The notes under the pieces were generated by a model, which saw only the letters and a program-made list of their open reading frames with translations, had not been told where the DNA came from and did no database searches. A stretch of DNA of 64,000 nucleotides, taken from positions 868,001 through 932,000 of the forward strand of contig NZ_JACXYU010000001.1 of NCBI RefSeq assembly GCF_014779715.1. Reading direction: 5' to 3'. Below, piece after piece: positions 50,330 to 59,218 of this stretch (position 1 is its first letter; each line of letters opens with the position of its first letter). Made by a program: the position numbers and the translations under genes. This stretch comes from Streptomyces chumphonensis. GTDB taxonomy: Bacteria > Actinomycetota > Actinomycetes > Streptomycetales > Streptomycetaceae.

Positions 50330-50713
50330 TCAGCCGGAGTAGCTCACCCAGCCTTCGACCGCCGTGGTGTTCGGCGGGCAGTAGACCCGGACGTTCCAGA
50401 AGGCGGAGTGGGGCCCCGACGTACGGGTGCTGCCGTCGGAGCAGCTGATGTGGGCCGACCACGTGGTGCCGCCCCACACGGAGCAGGAGATCGCGTAGTA
50501 CCACTGGTACCCGTCGTCGTTGAGGCTGGGCGTACCGCAGTGGATGCCCAGGGCTCCGGCGGGGGAGAGCCCTGGCCGGACGTCAGCGGTGGCGCCCACC
50601 CGGGCCGTGGTTCCGGAGGGGGAGGACGCGGTCTGGGCCTGGGCCGGCCCCGCTGCGACGACGGCCGCGGCGGCGGCCGCGGCGAGACAGCCTGCGAGCT
50701 TCCATCCGTGCAT
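50330..50713 (-). CDS. small secreted cysteine-containing protein, unknown function
   Basis: The 127-residue precursor has an Ala-rich signal peptide with cleavage after AQA (residue 26). The mature part of about 100 residues has four Cys (in IHCGTP, ISCSVW, ISCSDG and VYCPPN), suggesting two disulfides. It is rich in Ser, Thr, Trp and Tyr (DGYQWYYAISCSVWGGTTWSAHISC). The beta-rich look resembles small extracellular inhibitors or carbohydrate-binding modules, but I do not recognise the family. GAGGTGA precedes the ATG at 8-bp spacing. It is flanked by its own terminator and a long upstream gap, so it is probably monocistronic. Confidence 0.75.
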   Translation of the reverse strand: MHGWKLAGCLAAAAAAAVVAAGPAQAQTASSPSGTTARVGATADVRPGLSPAGALGIHCGTPSLNDDGYQWYYAISCSVWGGTTWSAHISCSDGSTRTSGPHSAFWNVRVYCPPNTTAVEGWVSYSG

Positions 50714-51099
50714 GGCGATCACCTCGGTTCTCGAAGGGACACTCGACGTTCCGGAGTGCTGCGGGGTGCGATCGGTGACCCTATCCACGGAGAGGGAATT
50801 CCAGGCGACAGGTGAAGGAAAGGCGCCAAACGGACGCTGGCCGGTAACACGCTTGCGGAATATGCCCCGCAGAGGACCGCTGACGGGCGGACGGACACCG
50901 CACCGAGCCGAACCGGCCGCTCAGCGCGGTACTCGCGAGGACGACGCGGTCCGGGGCGAAAGCCGGGCGGTATCCGCCCTGTCCGCGCGGACGACATCCG
51001 TCAAGGGCCCGGCGCGCCGTCGAGATCGGCCGGATCGTGACCGCCGCCCCGGTACGCGCGCGCTCCACCACCGGCGGAGGGGACTACCCGAAGACGGTC
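50714..51099. other. 386-bp intergenic region
   Basis: No gene is supported. It should hold the promoter of the small secreted protein (reverse strand). I see no clear hexamer pair, operator or repeat. Confidence 0.5.
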
Positions 51100-51753
51100 C
51101 TACCCGTCCCCGGATTCGGACGTCTTGCGCAGGCCCGGTCGGGGCGGGCTCTGCGGCGGGTCGGACGGCGGCAAGGGGTGCGGCGCCGGTTCCGCGAGGG
51201 GCTGCTGCGGCGGGTCCCAGTGGCGGAGCGCACCGGACTCGATGGCGATCTGATCGCGCAGCGTGCCGAGTTCCTCCCCCTGGTGGCGTCGGGCGCGGTC
51301 CTGCGCCGCGAACCGCAGGGAGTCGGCCGATTCCCTGATCTCCTGCGCACGGCTCCGCAGTTCGGGAAGCCGAGCGGCGATGCGGGCGCGGTCGGGCTCG
51401 CGGTCCATGAGCGCGCCCATCTCCCGGTCCAGACCGAGGGCGTGCTCGTGCAGCCGGTCGAGCAGCGTGGCGGCCTCGGCCAGGGAGGTGTCGCCGGAGC
51501 GGGCGGCGGTCAGCTCGCGGCGCGTGCTGTCGATGGAGGAGCGGAGTTCGAGCCGGGCCCGTGCCAGCTCACCGACCGGGCCGAACTGGGCGGAACGGGC
51601 CCGCAGCGCCGTGGTGTCGATGGTCCTGCGGACCTCGGTGGTCGTGCGCTGGACACCGCCCCGCACCGCACGCGCGGCTTTGACGGTCGCGATCGCCCCG
51701 AGCACCACGAGCGCCAGGAAGATCAGGGACACCACCGCAACAGCGATCTCCAT
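51100..51753 (-). CDS. single-pass membrane protein with coiled coil, unknown function
   Basis: The 217-residue protein begins with one transmembrane helix (residues about 3-26, AVAVVSLIFLALVVLGAIATV). A predicted alpha-helical coiled coil follows through about 170, with many Arg, Glu, Leu and Ala in heptad-like spacing (ARARLELRSSIDSTRRELTAA, LLDRLHEHALGLDREMGAL, RLPELRSRAQEIRESADSL). A Pro-rich tail ends the protein. The topology is N-out or N-terminal anchor with a cytoplasmic rod. No known domain is recognised. It lies next to a tRNA-Ala gene on the same strand. Confidence 0.75.
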   Translation of the reverse strand: MEIAVAVVSLIFLALVVLGAIATVKAARAVRGGVQRTTTEVRRTIDTTALRARSAQFGPVGELARARLELRSSIDSTRRELTAARSGDTSLAEAATLLDRLHEHALGLDREMGALMDREPDRARIAARLPELRSRAQEIRESADSLRFAAQDRARRHQGEELGTLRDQIAIESGALRHWDPPQQPLAEPAPHPLPPSDPPQSPPRPGLRKTSESGDG

Positions 51754-51894
51754 GGCCAGCCTTCCGTCCGTCGCCTGCCGTCGGTTCCAGCGTACGGGCT
51801 GCGGGGGTGGCGCGAGCAGGGGGAGCCCCGGATCGGTCCCGCAGCCGGACCCCTAGGGGATCACCCGGGTACCGCGCCCGACGGGGCCGCGACG

Positions 51895-51928
51895 CACGGC
51901 GGGCCACTCCGAGGAGTGGCCCGCCGTG
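51895..51928 (-). terminator. terminator of the first tRNA-Ala gene
   Basis: A perfect 15-bp stem, CACGGCGGGCCACTC with GAGTGGCCCGCCGTG, has a 4-nt loop (CGAG) and lies 8 bp past the tRNA 3' end. Confidence 0.88.
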
Positions 51929-51935
51929 TGAACTG

Positions 51936-52008
<73 letters not shown>

Positions 52009-52159
52009 GGGTCTGGTCCCCCGCAGGGTTTCCCCCGCGGCGGCGAAGCCCACTGTACACGGATCGACGGGTGCGGCGCCAAATCGCTTGTCGGGCCCTC
52101 CCCGGGCCGCGCCGGAGCCGACGAGGCGGCCCGCGTGACGGCGAACGGGGCGCGGCGGC

Positions 52160-52393
52160 TCAGACGGTGACGAAGGAGTAGAAGCGCTTGAGCGTGCAGT
52201 GCTCGTCCAGCAGGCGGCCGTAGATCGGCTCGCCCTCCAGCTCGCGGTACGTCTCGATGGGGTCGCCCTTGATGATCAACGCTCGCGCACACTCGACACA
52301 CCAGTACTGGTAACGGGCGTTGAGCGGCTCCATGTCCCGCACGATGGGCGTGCCGCTGCCGCACCAGTCGCACTTCCGGCTGTGTGCGCCCAT
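52160..52393 (-). CDS. small zinc-ribbon-like protein, unknown function
   Basis: The 77-residue protein has two Cys pairs, KCDWCGSGTPI and WCVECARALI (residues about 8-36), which can bind one zinc. The C-terminal part is EGEPIYGRLLDEHCTLKRFYSFVTV. It looks like a conserved actinobacterial protein of unknown role. It sits alone between two identical tRNA-Ala genes on the same strand, with no recognisable signal peptide or membrane segment. Confidence 0.75.
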   Translation of the reverse strand: MGAHSRKCDWCGSGTPIVRDMEPLNARYQYWCVECARALIIKGDPIETYRELEGEPIYGRLLDEHCTLKRFYSFVTV

Positions 52394-52562
52394 TCAGGCC
52401 CCGGCCTCGGGGGTCGGTCCGGATGCGAGCTGGCCCTCGCGTGGGCGGTGGATGCGCCTGGGCACCGCGGCGTCCCTCCCTTTCGGGCTGTTCCCCCTGC
52501 TGGCGATGATTCTGCCACGTCACGACGGAACACAGCAGACCGTCCCGGTGCCGGGACGCCGA

Positions 52563-52590
52563 AATCCCGCCCTCCACACGGAGGACGGGA
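52563..52590 (-). terminator. terminator of the second tRNA-Ala gene
   Basis: ATCCCG-C-CCTCC pairs with GGAGG-A-CGGGAT across a short ACAC loop, with one mismatch in the stem, about 12 bp beyond the tRNA 3' end. Confidence 0.65.
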
Positions 52591-52602
52591 TCAGTGTCGC
52601 TG

Positions 52603-52675
<73 letters not shown>

Positions 52676-52777
52676 GCGCTCCCGGCTTCACCCGGTGTGA
52701 CCGGGGGCCGCGAACGAGTAGAACTCTACCTGGCGACCAGCCGAAACGCGAAATCCGGCCGGAGCGGAACAGGCGGT

Positions 52778-53413
52778 TCAGTCGTCGTCCCCGAGGACGG
52801 GTTCGGGCAGGCTGCCGGCGTTGTGTTCCAGCAGCCGCCAGCCGCGCAGGCTCTCTCCGAGGACGGACCAGGAGCAGTTCGACAGGCCGCCCAACGACTC
52901 CCACGCGTGCGGCTCCAGCCCCAGCAGCCGGCCGATCGTCGTGCGGATGGTGCCGCCGTGGCTGACGACGACGAGCGTCCCGCCGTCGGGCAGCTTGTCG
53001 GCGTTGCGCTCCACGACGGGCGCGGCCCGGTCCGCGACCTCCGTCTCCAGCTCCCCGCCGCCGCGACGGACCGGCTCCCCGCGCTTCCAGGCCGCGTACT
53101 GCTCGCCGTACCGCTCGACGATCTCGTCGTGCGTCAGCCCCTGCCACTGCCCGGCGTAGGTCTCCCGCAGGGCGTCCTCGTGCAGCACCTCGTGGCCGGT
53201 GAGGGACGCCAGCTCGGCGGCCGTGGCACGGGCGCGGACGAGGTCGGAGGCGATGATCGCGTCGGGCCGCAGGGCGGCGAGGAGCCGGGCGGCACGGCGT
53301 GCCTGGCCCCGCCCCTCGTCGGTGAGGGGGATGTCGGTGGAACCCTGGAAGCGGCGCTCCAGGTTCCACGAGGTCTGCCCGTGCCGCCACAGGACGATCC
53401 GGCGCCCGCGCAT
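52778..53413 (-). CDS. histidine phosphatase (phosphoglycerate mutase-like)
   Basis: The 211-residue branch-1 histidine phosphatase has the catalytic RHGQTSWN near residue 11. The second site residues are in SDLVRARATA and LRETYAGQWQGLTHDEI, and the late His is in VVVSHGGTIRT near 149. The family includes cofactor-dependent mutases and small-molecule phosphatases; downstream of nadD-rsfS the target may be a sugar or glucosyl-3-phosphoglycerate. The ATG overlaps the rsfS stop by 1 bp, so the genes are coupled. The tail ends GSLPEPVLGDDD. Confidence 0.92.
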   Translation of the reverse strand: MRGRRIVLWRHGQTSWNLERRFQGSTDIPLTDEGRGQARRAARLLAALRPDAIIASDLVRARATAAELASLTGHEVLHEDALRETYAGQWQGLTHDEIVERYGEQYAAWKRGEPVRRGGGELETEVADRAAPVVERNADKLPDGGTLVVVSHGGTIRTTIGRLLGLEPHAWESLGGLSNCSWSVLGESLRGWRLLEHNAGSLPEPVLGDDD

Positions 53414-53829
53414 CACTCCTCCTCCGCCGCGTCGGCCCGGGGGACGTCCTTGGTGCGGGTGGCCTTGGCGTCGGCGGGGAGGTCGAGCTCGGGGCAGTCC
53501 TTCCACAGCCGCTCCAGGGCGTAGAAGACGCGCTCCTCGCTGTGCTGCACGTGCACCACGACGTCGACGTAGTCGAGCAGCACCCAGCGGCCGTCGCGCT
53601 CGCCCTCACGGCGGACGGGCTTGGCGCCGAGCTCCTTGAGCAGCCGCTCCTCGATACCGTCGACGATCGCCTTGACCTGGCGGTCGTTGGGCGCCGAGGC
53701 GAGGAGGAAGGCATCGGTGATGGCGAGGACGTCACTCACGTCGTAGGCGACGACGTCGTGTGCGAGCTTGTCCGCGGCGGCCTGGGCCGCGGTGTTGATC
53801 AGCTCCATGGAGCGGTCGGTGGCGGTCAC
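53413..53829 (-). CDS. rsfS: ribosome silencing factor RsfS
   Basis: The 138-residue protein (Iojap/RsfS family) binds L14 and blocks subunit joining when nutrients fall. The core reads AADKLAHDVVAYDVSDVLAITDAFLLASAPNDRQVKAIVDGIEERL, then GERDGRWVLLDYVDVVVHVQHSEERVFYALERLW. GTG 53829 gives the family N-terminus (MELINTAAQAAADK after a few residues). It is the third gene of the nadD-LCP-rsfS-phosphatase run. Confidence 0.95.
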   Translation of the reverse strand: MTATDRSMELINTAAQAAADKLAHDVVAYDVSDVLAITDAFLLASAPNDRQVKAIVDGIEERLLKELGAKPVRREGERDGRWVLLDYVDVVVHVQHSEERVFYALERLWKDCPELDLPADAKATRTKDVPRADAAEEE

Positions 53830-53961
53830 AGGTGAAGGCTTTCGGTCGGGAACACGGAGGAGTACACGGAAAAGTACGCCTCAAGGGTCTCACGACGCGC
53901 CGCACGTCACGTGCGAGGCGGGCCACCGCCCCGGCACGGGGCCCGGACGGTCGGCCCTCCG

Positions 53962-55872
53962 TCAGGAATCGAAGTCCGTCCCGAGGACGACCGTGACGTC
54001 GGCGTTGGCGGCGCCCTCCCCCTGCCGGACGGCGTCCTGCGGGAGTCCGAGGGTCTTCGCGACCTCCTCGGCCTTCTCCGCGTCCGCCTCGTCGGCGTAG
54101 GTCACGGTGCTGTCGTCGGCCGGGGCGTCGGCCTGTCGCGCGGGCACCACGGTGTAGCCGCCGTTGATGAGCGTGATCTGGGCGCTCTGGGCGGCGCCCT
54201 CCTCGCCGGTGGCGTCTCGGACGCTGACACTGACGGCGGCTCCCGGGTCGGAGTTGCGCACGGTGCCGCCCAGCACCTCCTTGACCAGCCCGCGCGCCGT
54301 CTCGTCGCTGAGCGTCCCGTTCTGCTCCACGGGGAGCAGGGTGGTCTCCAGCTTGTCGGCTCGGGCATGGGCGGCCAGTTCCGCGAGGGCCCCGCCGAGC
54401 TGGCCGTCGGTGAGCGACGGGTCGGGGATCTGCCCCAGGGCGACGACGGTCTCGGTGGCGGCGGCGGGGTCGGTGGAGAGCTTCTCCAGCACGGCGTGGA
54501 TCACCTGCCCGAAACGGGCGAGCTGCCGCGTCTGCTCCTCGTCCTCGGCACGGTGGGTCGCGTACGCGACGGCCGCCGGCCCGCCCAGGTCGCGGTCGGG
54601 TCCCTCGGCGACGAGGGGCGGCTCGTCCTTCTCCGCCGCCGGGACGGTGGAGTCGGCGTCGAGGGTGATCCCGCCGACGGCCTCGACGAGGTTCTCCAGG
54701 AACGGGGTGTCCAGCCGCCACGTGCCCTGGAAGGTGGCGCCGAGAAGGGTCCCGAGGGCCTCTCGCGTGGCTCCCGCGCCCTGCCCCTCGAAGGACTGCC
54801 CGAGCGTCGTCGTGGTCCCGTCGGTCGTCGTCAGGGCGAGGGAGTTGGGCAGCAGGACGGTCGTGCTGCCGCCCGCGGCCTCGTTGCGGACGAGCAGGGC
54901 GGTGGAGACGTTCTCGGTGTCGATGTCCCGCAGGTGCAGGACGACCACGTCGGGCCGCTCCGCGCCGGCCCCGGCGGCCTCCGTCCCGTCCTCTCCCATG
55001 AAGGGCAGCTTGCCCGCCGACCACAGGTAGCCGGTGCCGCCGACGACCAGCAGCAGGACGGCCACCACGAGGGCGATCGTGCGGTGGCGTCCCCGCCGCT
55101 TGGCCTCCTCGCGGCGCTCCGTCCGGCTCTCGCTGAACTTCATCCAGTCGATGACGTCTTCGGACTGCCCGCTCTCCTCCTCGATGAAGGAGAACTGCTC
55201 CGTCCGGTACGGTTCGCCGTCGTCGGCCGGGCTCTCACCGGCGCGCTCGGCCGCGTGCGGCGGGCCGCCCCCGTCCTCGGCGCGACCGGAGCCGTCAAGG
55301 ATCCCCTCGGGTGACGGCGTCCCCGGCGCGGGCGCGGGATCGGCCTCCGGCTCGGACGGGTACGGGGCGTGCGTCCCGTAGGCGGCCTGCTGCCCGTACC
55401 CGGGCTCCTGCGGGAACGACGGCTGCTGCCCGTACGGCCCGTACGCCGCCGACTCGTCGTACGCGGGGGCGGCGGGGTACGACGCCTCCGGGTAGGACGT
55501 CTCCGGGTAGGACGCCGGGTACGGCGTGGCGGACGCCTCCGGGTGGGGCGCGTAGGACTGCTGCGCGGAGTCGGGGAACGCCTGCTGCTGCGGCATCCAC
55601 GCCGTCGCGTCCTGCCCGCCCTGGTAGGGGTCGTACCCGTACCCCTGTGCTCCGCTTCCCTCGGGAGCGACGTAGCCGTCCGGTGAGCCGTAGCCGTACT
55701 CCGGTGCGAGCGGCTGCCCGGGGGCCTCGGTGGCGGCGTGCCCACCGTAGGCGGCGGGGTTCGCCCCGTAGGCGTCGGGGCCCGGGGCGTACGGGTCCTC
55801 GTAGACCGGCCGACCGTACTCGTCGTACCCGACGAACCGCTGTGCGCCGTACGGTTCCTGTCGGTCGTTCAC
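53962..55872 (-). CDS. LytR/LCP-family membrane protein with Gln/Tyr-rich N-terminus and LytR_C domain
   Basis: The 636-residue protein has a long low-complexity N-terminus (about 1-245, rich in Pro, Gly, Tyr, Gln, Ser and Ala). One transmembrane helix lies near 258-278 (IALVVAVLLLVVGGTGYLW). The extracellular LCP-like domain (about 295-470) and a C-terminal LytR_C domain (about 540-635) follow. LCP enzymes attach teichoic acid-like polymers to peptidoglycan. Here the usual PRD segment reads PNSLAL near 340, and the later Arg-rich helix reads ATHRAEDEEQTRQLARFG near 437, so key Arg residues seem missing. GTG 55872 starts 13 bp after nadD. Confidence 0.87.
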   Translation of the reverse strand: MNDRQEPYGAQRFVGYDEYGRPVYEDPYAPGPDAYGANPAAYGGHAATEAPGQPLAPEYGYGSPDGYVAPEGSGAQGYGYDPYQGGQDATAWMPQQQAFPDSAQQSYAPHPEASATPYPASYPETSYPEASYPAAPAYDESAAYGPYGQQPSFPQEPGYGQQAAYGTHAPYPSEPEADPAPAPGTPSPEGILDGSGRAEDGGGPPHAAERAGESPADDGEPYRTEQFSFIEEESGQSEDVIDWMKFSESRTERREEAKRRGRHRTIALVVAVLLLVVGGTGYLWSAGKLPFMGEDGTEAAGAGAERPDVVVLHLRDIDTENVSTALLVRNEAAGGSTTVLLPNSLALTTTDGTTTTLGQSFEGQGAGATREALGTLLGATFQGTWRLDTPFLENLVEAVGGITLDADSTVPAAEKDEPPLVAEGPDRDLGGPAAVAYATHRAEDEEQTRQLARFGQVIHAVLEKLSTDPAAATETVVALGQIPDPSLTDGQLGGALAELAAHARADKLETTLLPVEQNGTLSDETARGLVKEVLGGTVRNSDPGAAVSVSVRDATGEEGAAQSAQITLINGGYTVVPARQADAPADDSTVTYADEADAEKAEEVAKTLGLPQDAVRQGEGAANADVTVVLGTDFDS

Positions 55873-55885
55873 GCCTGCCGCCCCT

Positions 55886-56515
55886 CTAGCTGTTCGGTAC
55901 CGACGCGTCCCGGTAGAGGCGGCGCTTGGTGATGTACCGCACGACGCCGTCCGGCACGAGATACCAGACGGGGTCGCCGTGCGCCACCCGCGCCCGGCAG
56001 TCCGTGGAGGAGATCGCCAGGGCCGGCACCTCGATGAGGGACACCCCGCCGTCCGGCAGGCCGGGGTCGGCGAGGTGGTGGCCGGGCCGGGTGACGCCGA
56101 TGAAGTGGGCCAGGGAGAACAGCTCGTCCGCGTCCCGCCAGGTCAGGATCTGGCCCAGGGCGTCGGCGCCGGTGATGAAGAACAGGTCGTCGTCGGGGTG
56201 CTCGGCCCGCAGGTCCCGGAGGGTGTCGATGGTGTACGTCTTGCCACCCCGGTCGATGTCCAGGCGGCTGACGGAGAACTGCGGGTTGGAGGCCGTGGCG
56301 ATGACCGTCATGAGGTAGCGGTCCTCGGCGGACGACACCTGCCGGTGGCTCTTCTGCCACGGCTGGCCGGTGGGCACGAAGATGACCTCGTCGAGGTCGA
56401 ACCGTGCCGCCACCTCGCTGGCCGCGACCAGGTGGCCGTGGTGGATCGGATCGAACGTGCCGCCCATCACGCCGAGCCGGCGCCTGCCCGGGCCCGGCAC
56501 TATGTGCTCTGCCAT
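55886..56515 (-). CDS. nadD: nicotinate-nucleotide adenylyltransferase
   Basis: The 209-residue nucleotidyltransferase makes deamido-NAD from nicotinate mononucleotide and ATP. The N-terminal [22 protein letters not shown] near residue 15 is the ATP-binding (T/H)xGH region. [27 protein letters not shown] near 113 and [13 protein letters not shown] near 167 (the ISSTxxR motif) are intact. It heads the run nadD-LCP-rsfS-phosphatase, the usual actinobacterial order. Confidence 0.96.
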   Translation of the reverse strand: MAEHIVPGPGRRRLGVMGGTFDPIHHGHLVAASEVAARFDLDEVIFVPTGQPWQKSHRQVSSAEDRYLMTVIATASNPQFSVSRLDIDRGGKTYTIDTLRDLRAEHPDDDLFFITGADALGQILTWRDADELFSLAHFIGVTRPGHHLADPGLPDGGVSLIEVPALAISSTDCRARVAHGDPVWYLVPDGVVRYITKRRLYRDASVPNS

Positions 56516-56555
56516 GCGCTGACCCTAACCGCTGTCGCCCCGCCGCCCGCTTCGT

Positions 56556-56723
56556 TCAGCGGTCCCGGTTGAAGCGGGTGGTGCCCCACAGCAGGAGCAG
56601 CAGGATGAACAGGCCGATACCGCCGATGAGCCACGGGTTGAGGCTGGCGTACGCACCGTGCTCCTCGCCTTCCGAGGCGATCAGGGACAGGGCGGGGGCG
56701 GAGCTGAGAAGTGTCATCGTCAT
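56556..56723 (-). CDS. small single-pass membrane protein
   Basis: The 55-residue protein MTMTLLSSAPALSLIASEGE continues with a transmembrane helix (PWLIGGIGLFILLLLLWGTTRF) and a short NRDR tail. The same layout, with the LxASEGEEH stretch and the FNRDR end, recurs upstream of nadD in other Streptomyces as far as I remember. The start could be ATG 56723 or 56717. An acidic loop (SEGEEHG) would face outside. The function is unknown. It lies 41 bp before nadD and may be cotranscribed. Confidence 0.75.
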   Translation of the reverse strand: MTMTLLSSAPALSLIASEGEEHGAYASLNPWLIGGIGLFILLLLLWGTTRFNRDR

Positions 56724-56894
56724 CTGGACCTTGTCCGGGAGGGAACTGGGCAGGAGGTTCAGCACATCGTAAGCGGAGAGGATTCTCGCGGCCGGTGCAC
56801 CCACCCCGTAGGCTGGGCCGGGCCGGTCGCCGAGACCGACCGGAGCGGCCTGTGAGGGGACGGGCCTGACGCACTCTCGCTACATGGGGGCCGT

Positions 56895-57998
56895 ATGAGC
56901 GACAGCACCAGCAAGACCGGGCGCCTGCCGGGCCGTGACCGACGCCGCTTCCCGCAGATCTCCTCCCGGGCCTACGAACACCCCGCCGACCGCTCCGCGC
57001 TCGTGGCGCTGCGCAAGCTGACGGGCTTCGACACGGTCTTCAAGACCCTGAGCGGCCTGCTGCCCGAGCGCAGCCTGCGGCTGCTGTTCCTCTCCGACTC
57101 CGTACGGGTGGGCGACCAGCAGTTCGCCCAGCTCAACGACATGCTGCGCGACGCCTGCTACATCCTGGACCTGGAGCGGGTCCCGGCGATGTACGTGACG
57201 CAGAACCCCCAGCCGAACGCCATGTGCATCGGTCTCGACGAACCGATCATCGTCCTGACGACGGGCCTCGTGGAGCTGCTGGACGAGGAGGAGATGCGCG
57301 CGGTCATCGGGCACGAGGTCGGGCACGCGCTGTCCGGGCACGCCCTCTACCGCACCATCTTGCTCTTCCTGACCAACTTCGCGGTGAAGGTCGCGTGGAT
57401 CCCGCTGGGGAACGTGGCGATCATGGCGCTCGTGACCGCGCTGCGCGAGTGGTTCCGCAAGTCGGAGCTGTCGGCGGACCGGGCGGGCCTCCTCGTCGGG
57501 CAGGACCTGGAGGCGTCGATGCGCGGGCTCATGAAGCTCGCCGGCGGCCACCACCTGCACGAGATGAACGTCGACGCCTTCCTCGCCCAGGCCGACGAGT
57601 ACGAGAAGGCCAACGGCGACCTGCGGGACTCCGTGCTCAAGATCCTCCAGGTGCTGCCCCGTACCCACCCCTTCACCACGGTGCGCGCGGCCGAGCTGCG
57701 CGCGTGGGCGCAGAGCCGCGACTACCAGCGGCTGATGGACGGCCACTACCCGCGTCGCGACGCGGACGACGCCACGTCGGTGACGGACTCCCTCCGGGAG
57801 TCGGCCGGCCACTACCGGGACTCGGTGAAGAACAGCAAGGACCCCCTCATGGGCCTCATCCGGGACGTCGCGGGCGGCGCCGGCGACCTCGGCGGCAGGC
57901 TGCGCGACTTCGCGACGGGCGGCGGACGCCGGGCGGACGACCCCGGGACGCCCGACGGTACGGCGGACGGCGGCCGAAGCGGCACGCAGGGCGCGTAG
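56895..57998 (+). CDS. M48-family metallopeptidase
   Basis: The 367-residue zinc metallopeptidase has IGHEVGHALSGHAL near residue 138 (HExxH-type, here HEVGH) and the third ligand Glu in RKSELSADRAGLL near 190. Hydrophobic stretches near 150-180 suggest membrane association. Relatives (HtpX, Oma1 and SprT-like branches) degrade damaged membrane proteins. The C-terminal part is Asp/Gly-rich and variable. It is divergent from the small membrane protein gene and stands alone on the forward strand. Confidence 0.92.
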   Translation: MSDSTSKTGRLPGRDRRRFPQISSRAYEHPADRSALVALRKLTGFDTVFKTLSGLLPERSLRLLFLSDSVRVGDQQFAQLNDMLRDACYILDLERVPAMYVTQNPQPNAMCIGLDEPIIVLTTGLVELLDEEEMRAVIGHEVGHALSGHALYRTILLFLTNFAVKVAWIPLGNVAIMALVTALREWFRKSELSADRAGLLVGQDLEASMRGLMKLAGGHHLHEMNVDAFLAQADEYEKANGDLRDSVLKILQVLPRTHPFTTVRAAELRAWAQSRDYQRLMDGHYPRRDADDATSVTDSLRESAGHYRDSVKNSKDPLMGLIRDVAGGAGDLGGRLRDFATGGGRRADDPGTPDGTADGGRSGTQGA

Positions 57999-58016
57999 CC
58001 CGCCCTCCCTCTGCGT

Positions 58017-59135
58017 TCAGCGGCGGGACGGGTCCGGCTGGGCCGCGTCCGCCAGCACCCCGCACACGGGCGATCCGAGGGGCCGGTCGGCGAAGGGGTC
58101 GGTGCCGGTCACCTCCTCGCCGTCGGCCGACTCGGCCGCGGAGAGCGGCCGCAGCGCGTCGGCGTGGGGCGTGCCGCAGGCCAGCGGGCCGGCCTGCATG
58201 ACGACGTGCTCCAGGCGCAGCCGCTGGTCCAGCAGGTCCGCGCGCCGCATCACCATGCGCACCTGGCGCCGCACGGTGACCAGCGAGGAGCGTTCCTCGT
58301 CGGCCTGGCCGGCGGCCCGCACGGCGTAGACGAAGACGTGGTCGGCCGTGACCTCCAGCGCGTTCGGGTCGCGCTGGGTGACGGCCAGGGAGCCCCGGAC
58401 GCGCACTCCCGCGTCGGACAGCGTCACCTTCTGGGTGTCGAAGCGGACCAGCCAGCCGGTCACGGGCGGGACGGCGTCGGCGCCGCCGGCGCTCTGGGTG
58501 GTGGTGCCCGTGGTCGCCGCCTCGCGCACGCTCCGGTCGAGGTCGGTGCGCTGGTCCGGGACGAGGAACCGCCGCACGGGGGTGAGGCTGCTGCCGCTCA
58601 GGACGCGGGAGTCCACCGCCGAGGCGACGACGTAGTTCTTGGCGAGGTCGAGGGCGGCCTGAACCTGCGTCTCGGTGAAGTCCCGGGTCGCCGTCGGTTC
58701 GGGCCGCGTCACGCCTGAGGCGCCGACCCGGAATTCGGCGGCGGGACCGGTGGCGAACAGACGTTCGGGGGTGCCCCCCGGCACCGGGCCGCGCGGGCTG
58801 AGGGGGACGACGGACGCCCGCAGCGGCGGAGCCTCCCCCACCGGATCCCGCTGGTAGGCGCCGGACATGCCCATGTACACGGCGGTGGCGAAGGCGAGGA
58901 CCACCAGGGTGAGCAGGACGATCCCCTGCTTGACGGAGGACCCGCCCAGGCGCAGCACGCCGGAGGGCTGCCGCCGGACCGGGTGCTCCCGGTGCTCGGG
59001 GTCGTCCAGCCGTTCCTGCGCCGAGTACTCCTGCAGACGGGCCTGCCGCACGAACGACTCGTCGAAGACCGTCGAACGGAACTCGTCGTCACTGCCTCCC
59101 GGTATGCCGTCGGGAGAATCTGCACGCCCGGCCAT
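58017..59135 (-). CDS. membrane protein of unknown function with VFDExFVR motif
   Basis: The 372-residue protein has an acidic N-terminal segment containing STVFDESFVRQARLQEYSAQ (residues 21-40). A single transmembrane helix follows near 76-95 (VKQGIVLLTLVVLAFATAVYMG). A long extracytoplasmic domain has no family I recognise; it includes AALDLAKNYVVASAVDSRVL and VTGWLVRFDTQKVTLSDAGVRVRGSLAV. It may bind wall components, but nothing proves it. It lies downstream of the gene at 59219 on the same strand and shares that gene's N-terminal motif. Confidence 0.8.
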   Translation of the reverse strand: MAGRADSPDGIPGGSDDEFRSTVFDESFVRQARLQEYSAQERLDDPEHREHPVRRQPSGVLRLGGSSVKQGIVLLTLVVLAFATAVYMGMSGAYQRDPVGEAPPLRASVVPLSPRGPVPGGTPERLFATGPAAEFRVGASGVTRPEPTATRDFTETQVQAALDLAKNYVVASAVDSRVLSGSSLTPVRRFLVPDQRTDLDRSVREAATTGTTTQSAGGADAVPPVTGWLVRFDTQKVTLSDAGVRVRGSLAVTQRDPNALEVTADHVFVYAVRAAGQADEERSSLVTVRRQVRMVMRRADLLDQRLRLEHVVMQAGPLACGTPHADALRPLSAAESADGEEVTGTDPFADRPLGSPVCGVLADAAQPDPSRR

Positions 59136-59218
59136 ACAGACAGAGTAGGCCGCTCGCGGGGTGTGTACACGCCCCGCCCCGCGTCGAGTTCGGGAAGGGG
59201 GACCGCGGGGGCGGCGGC

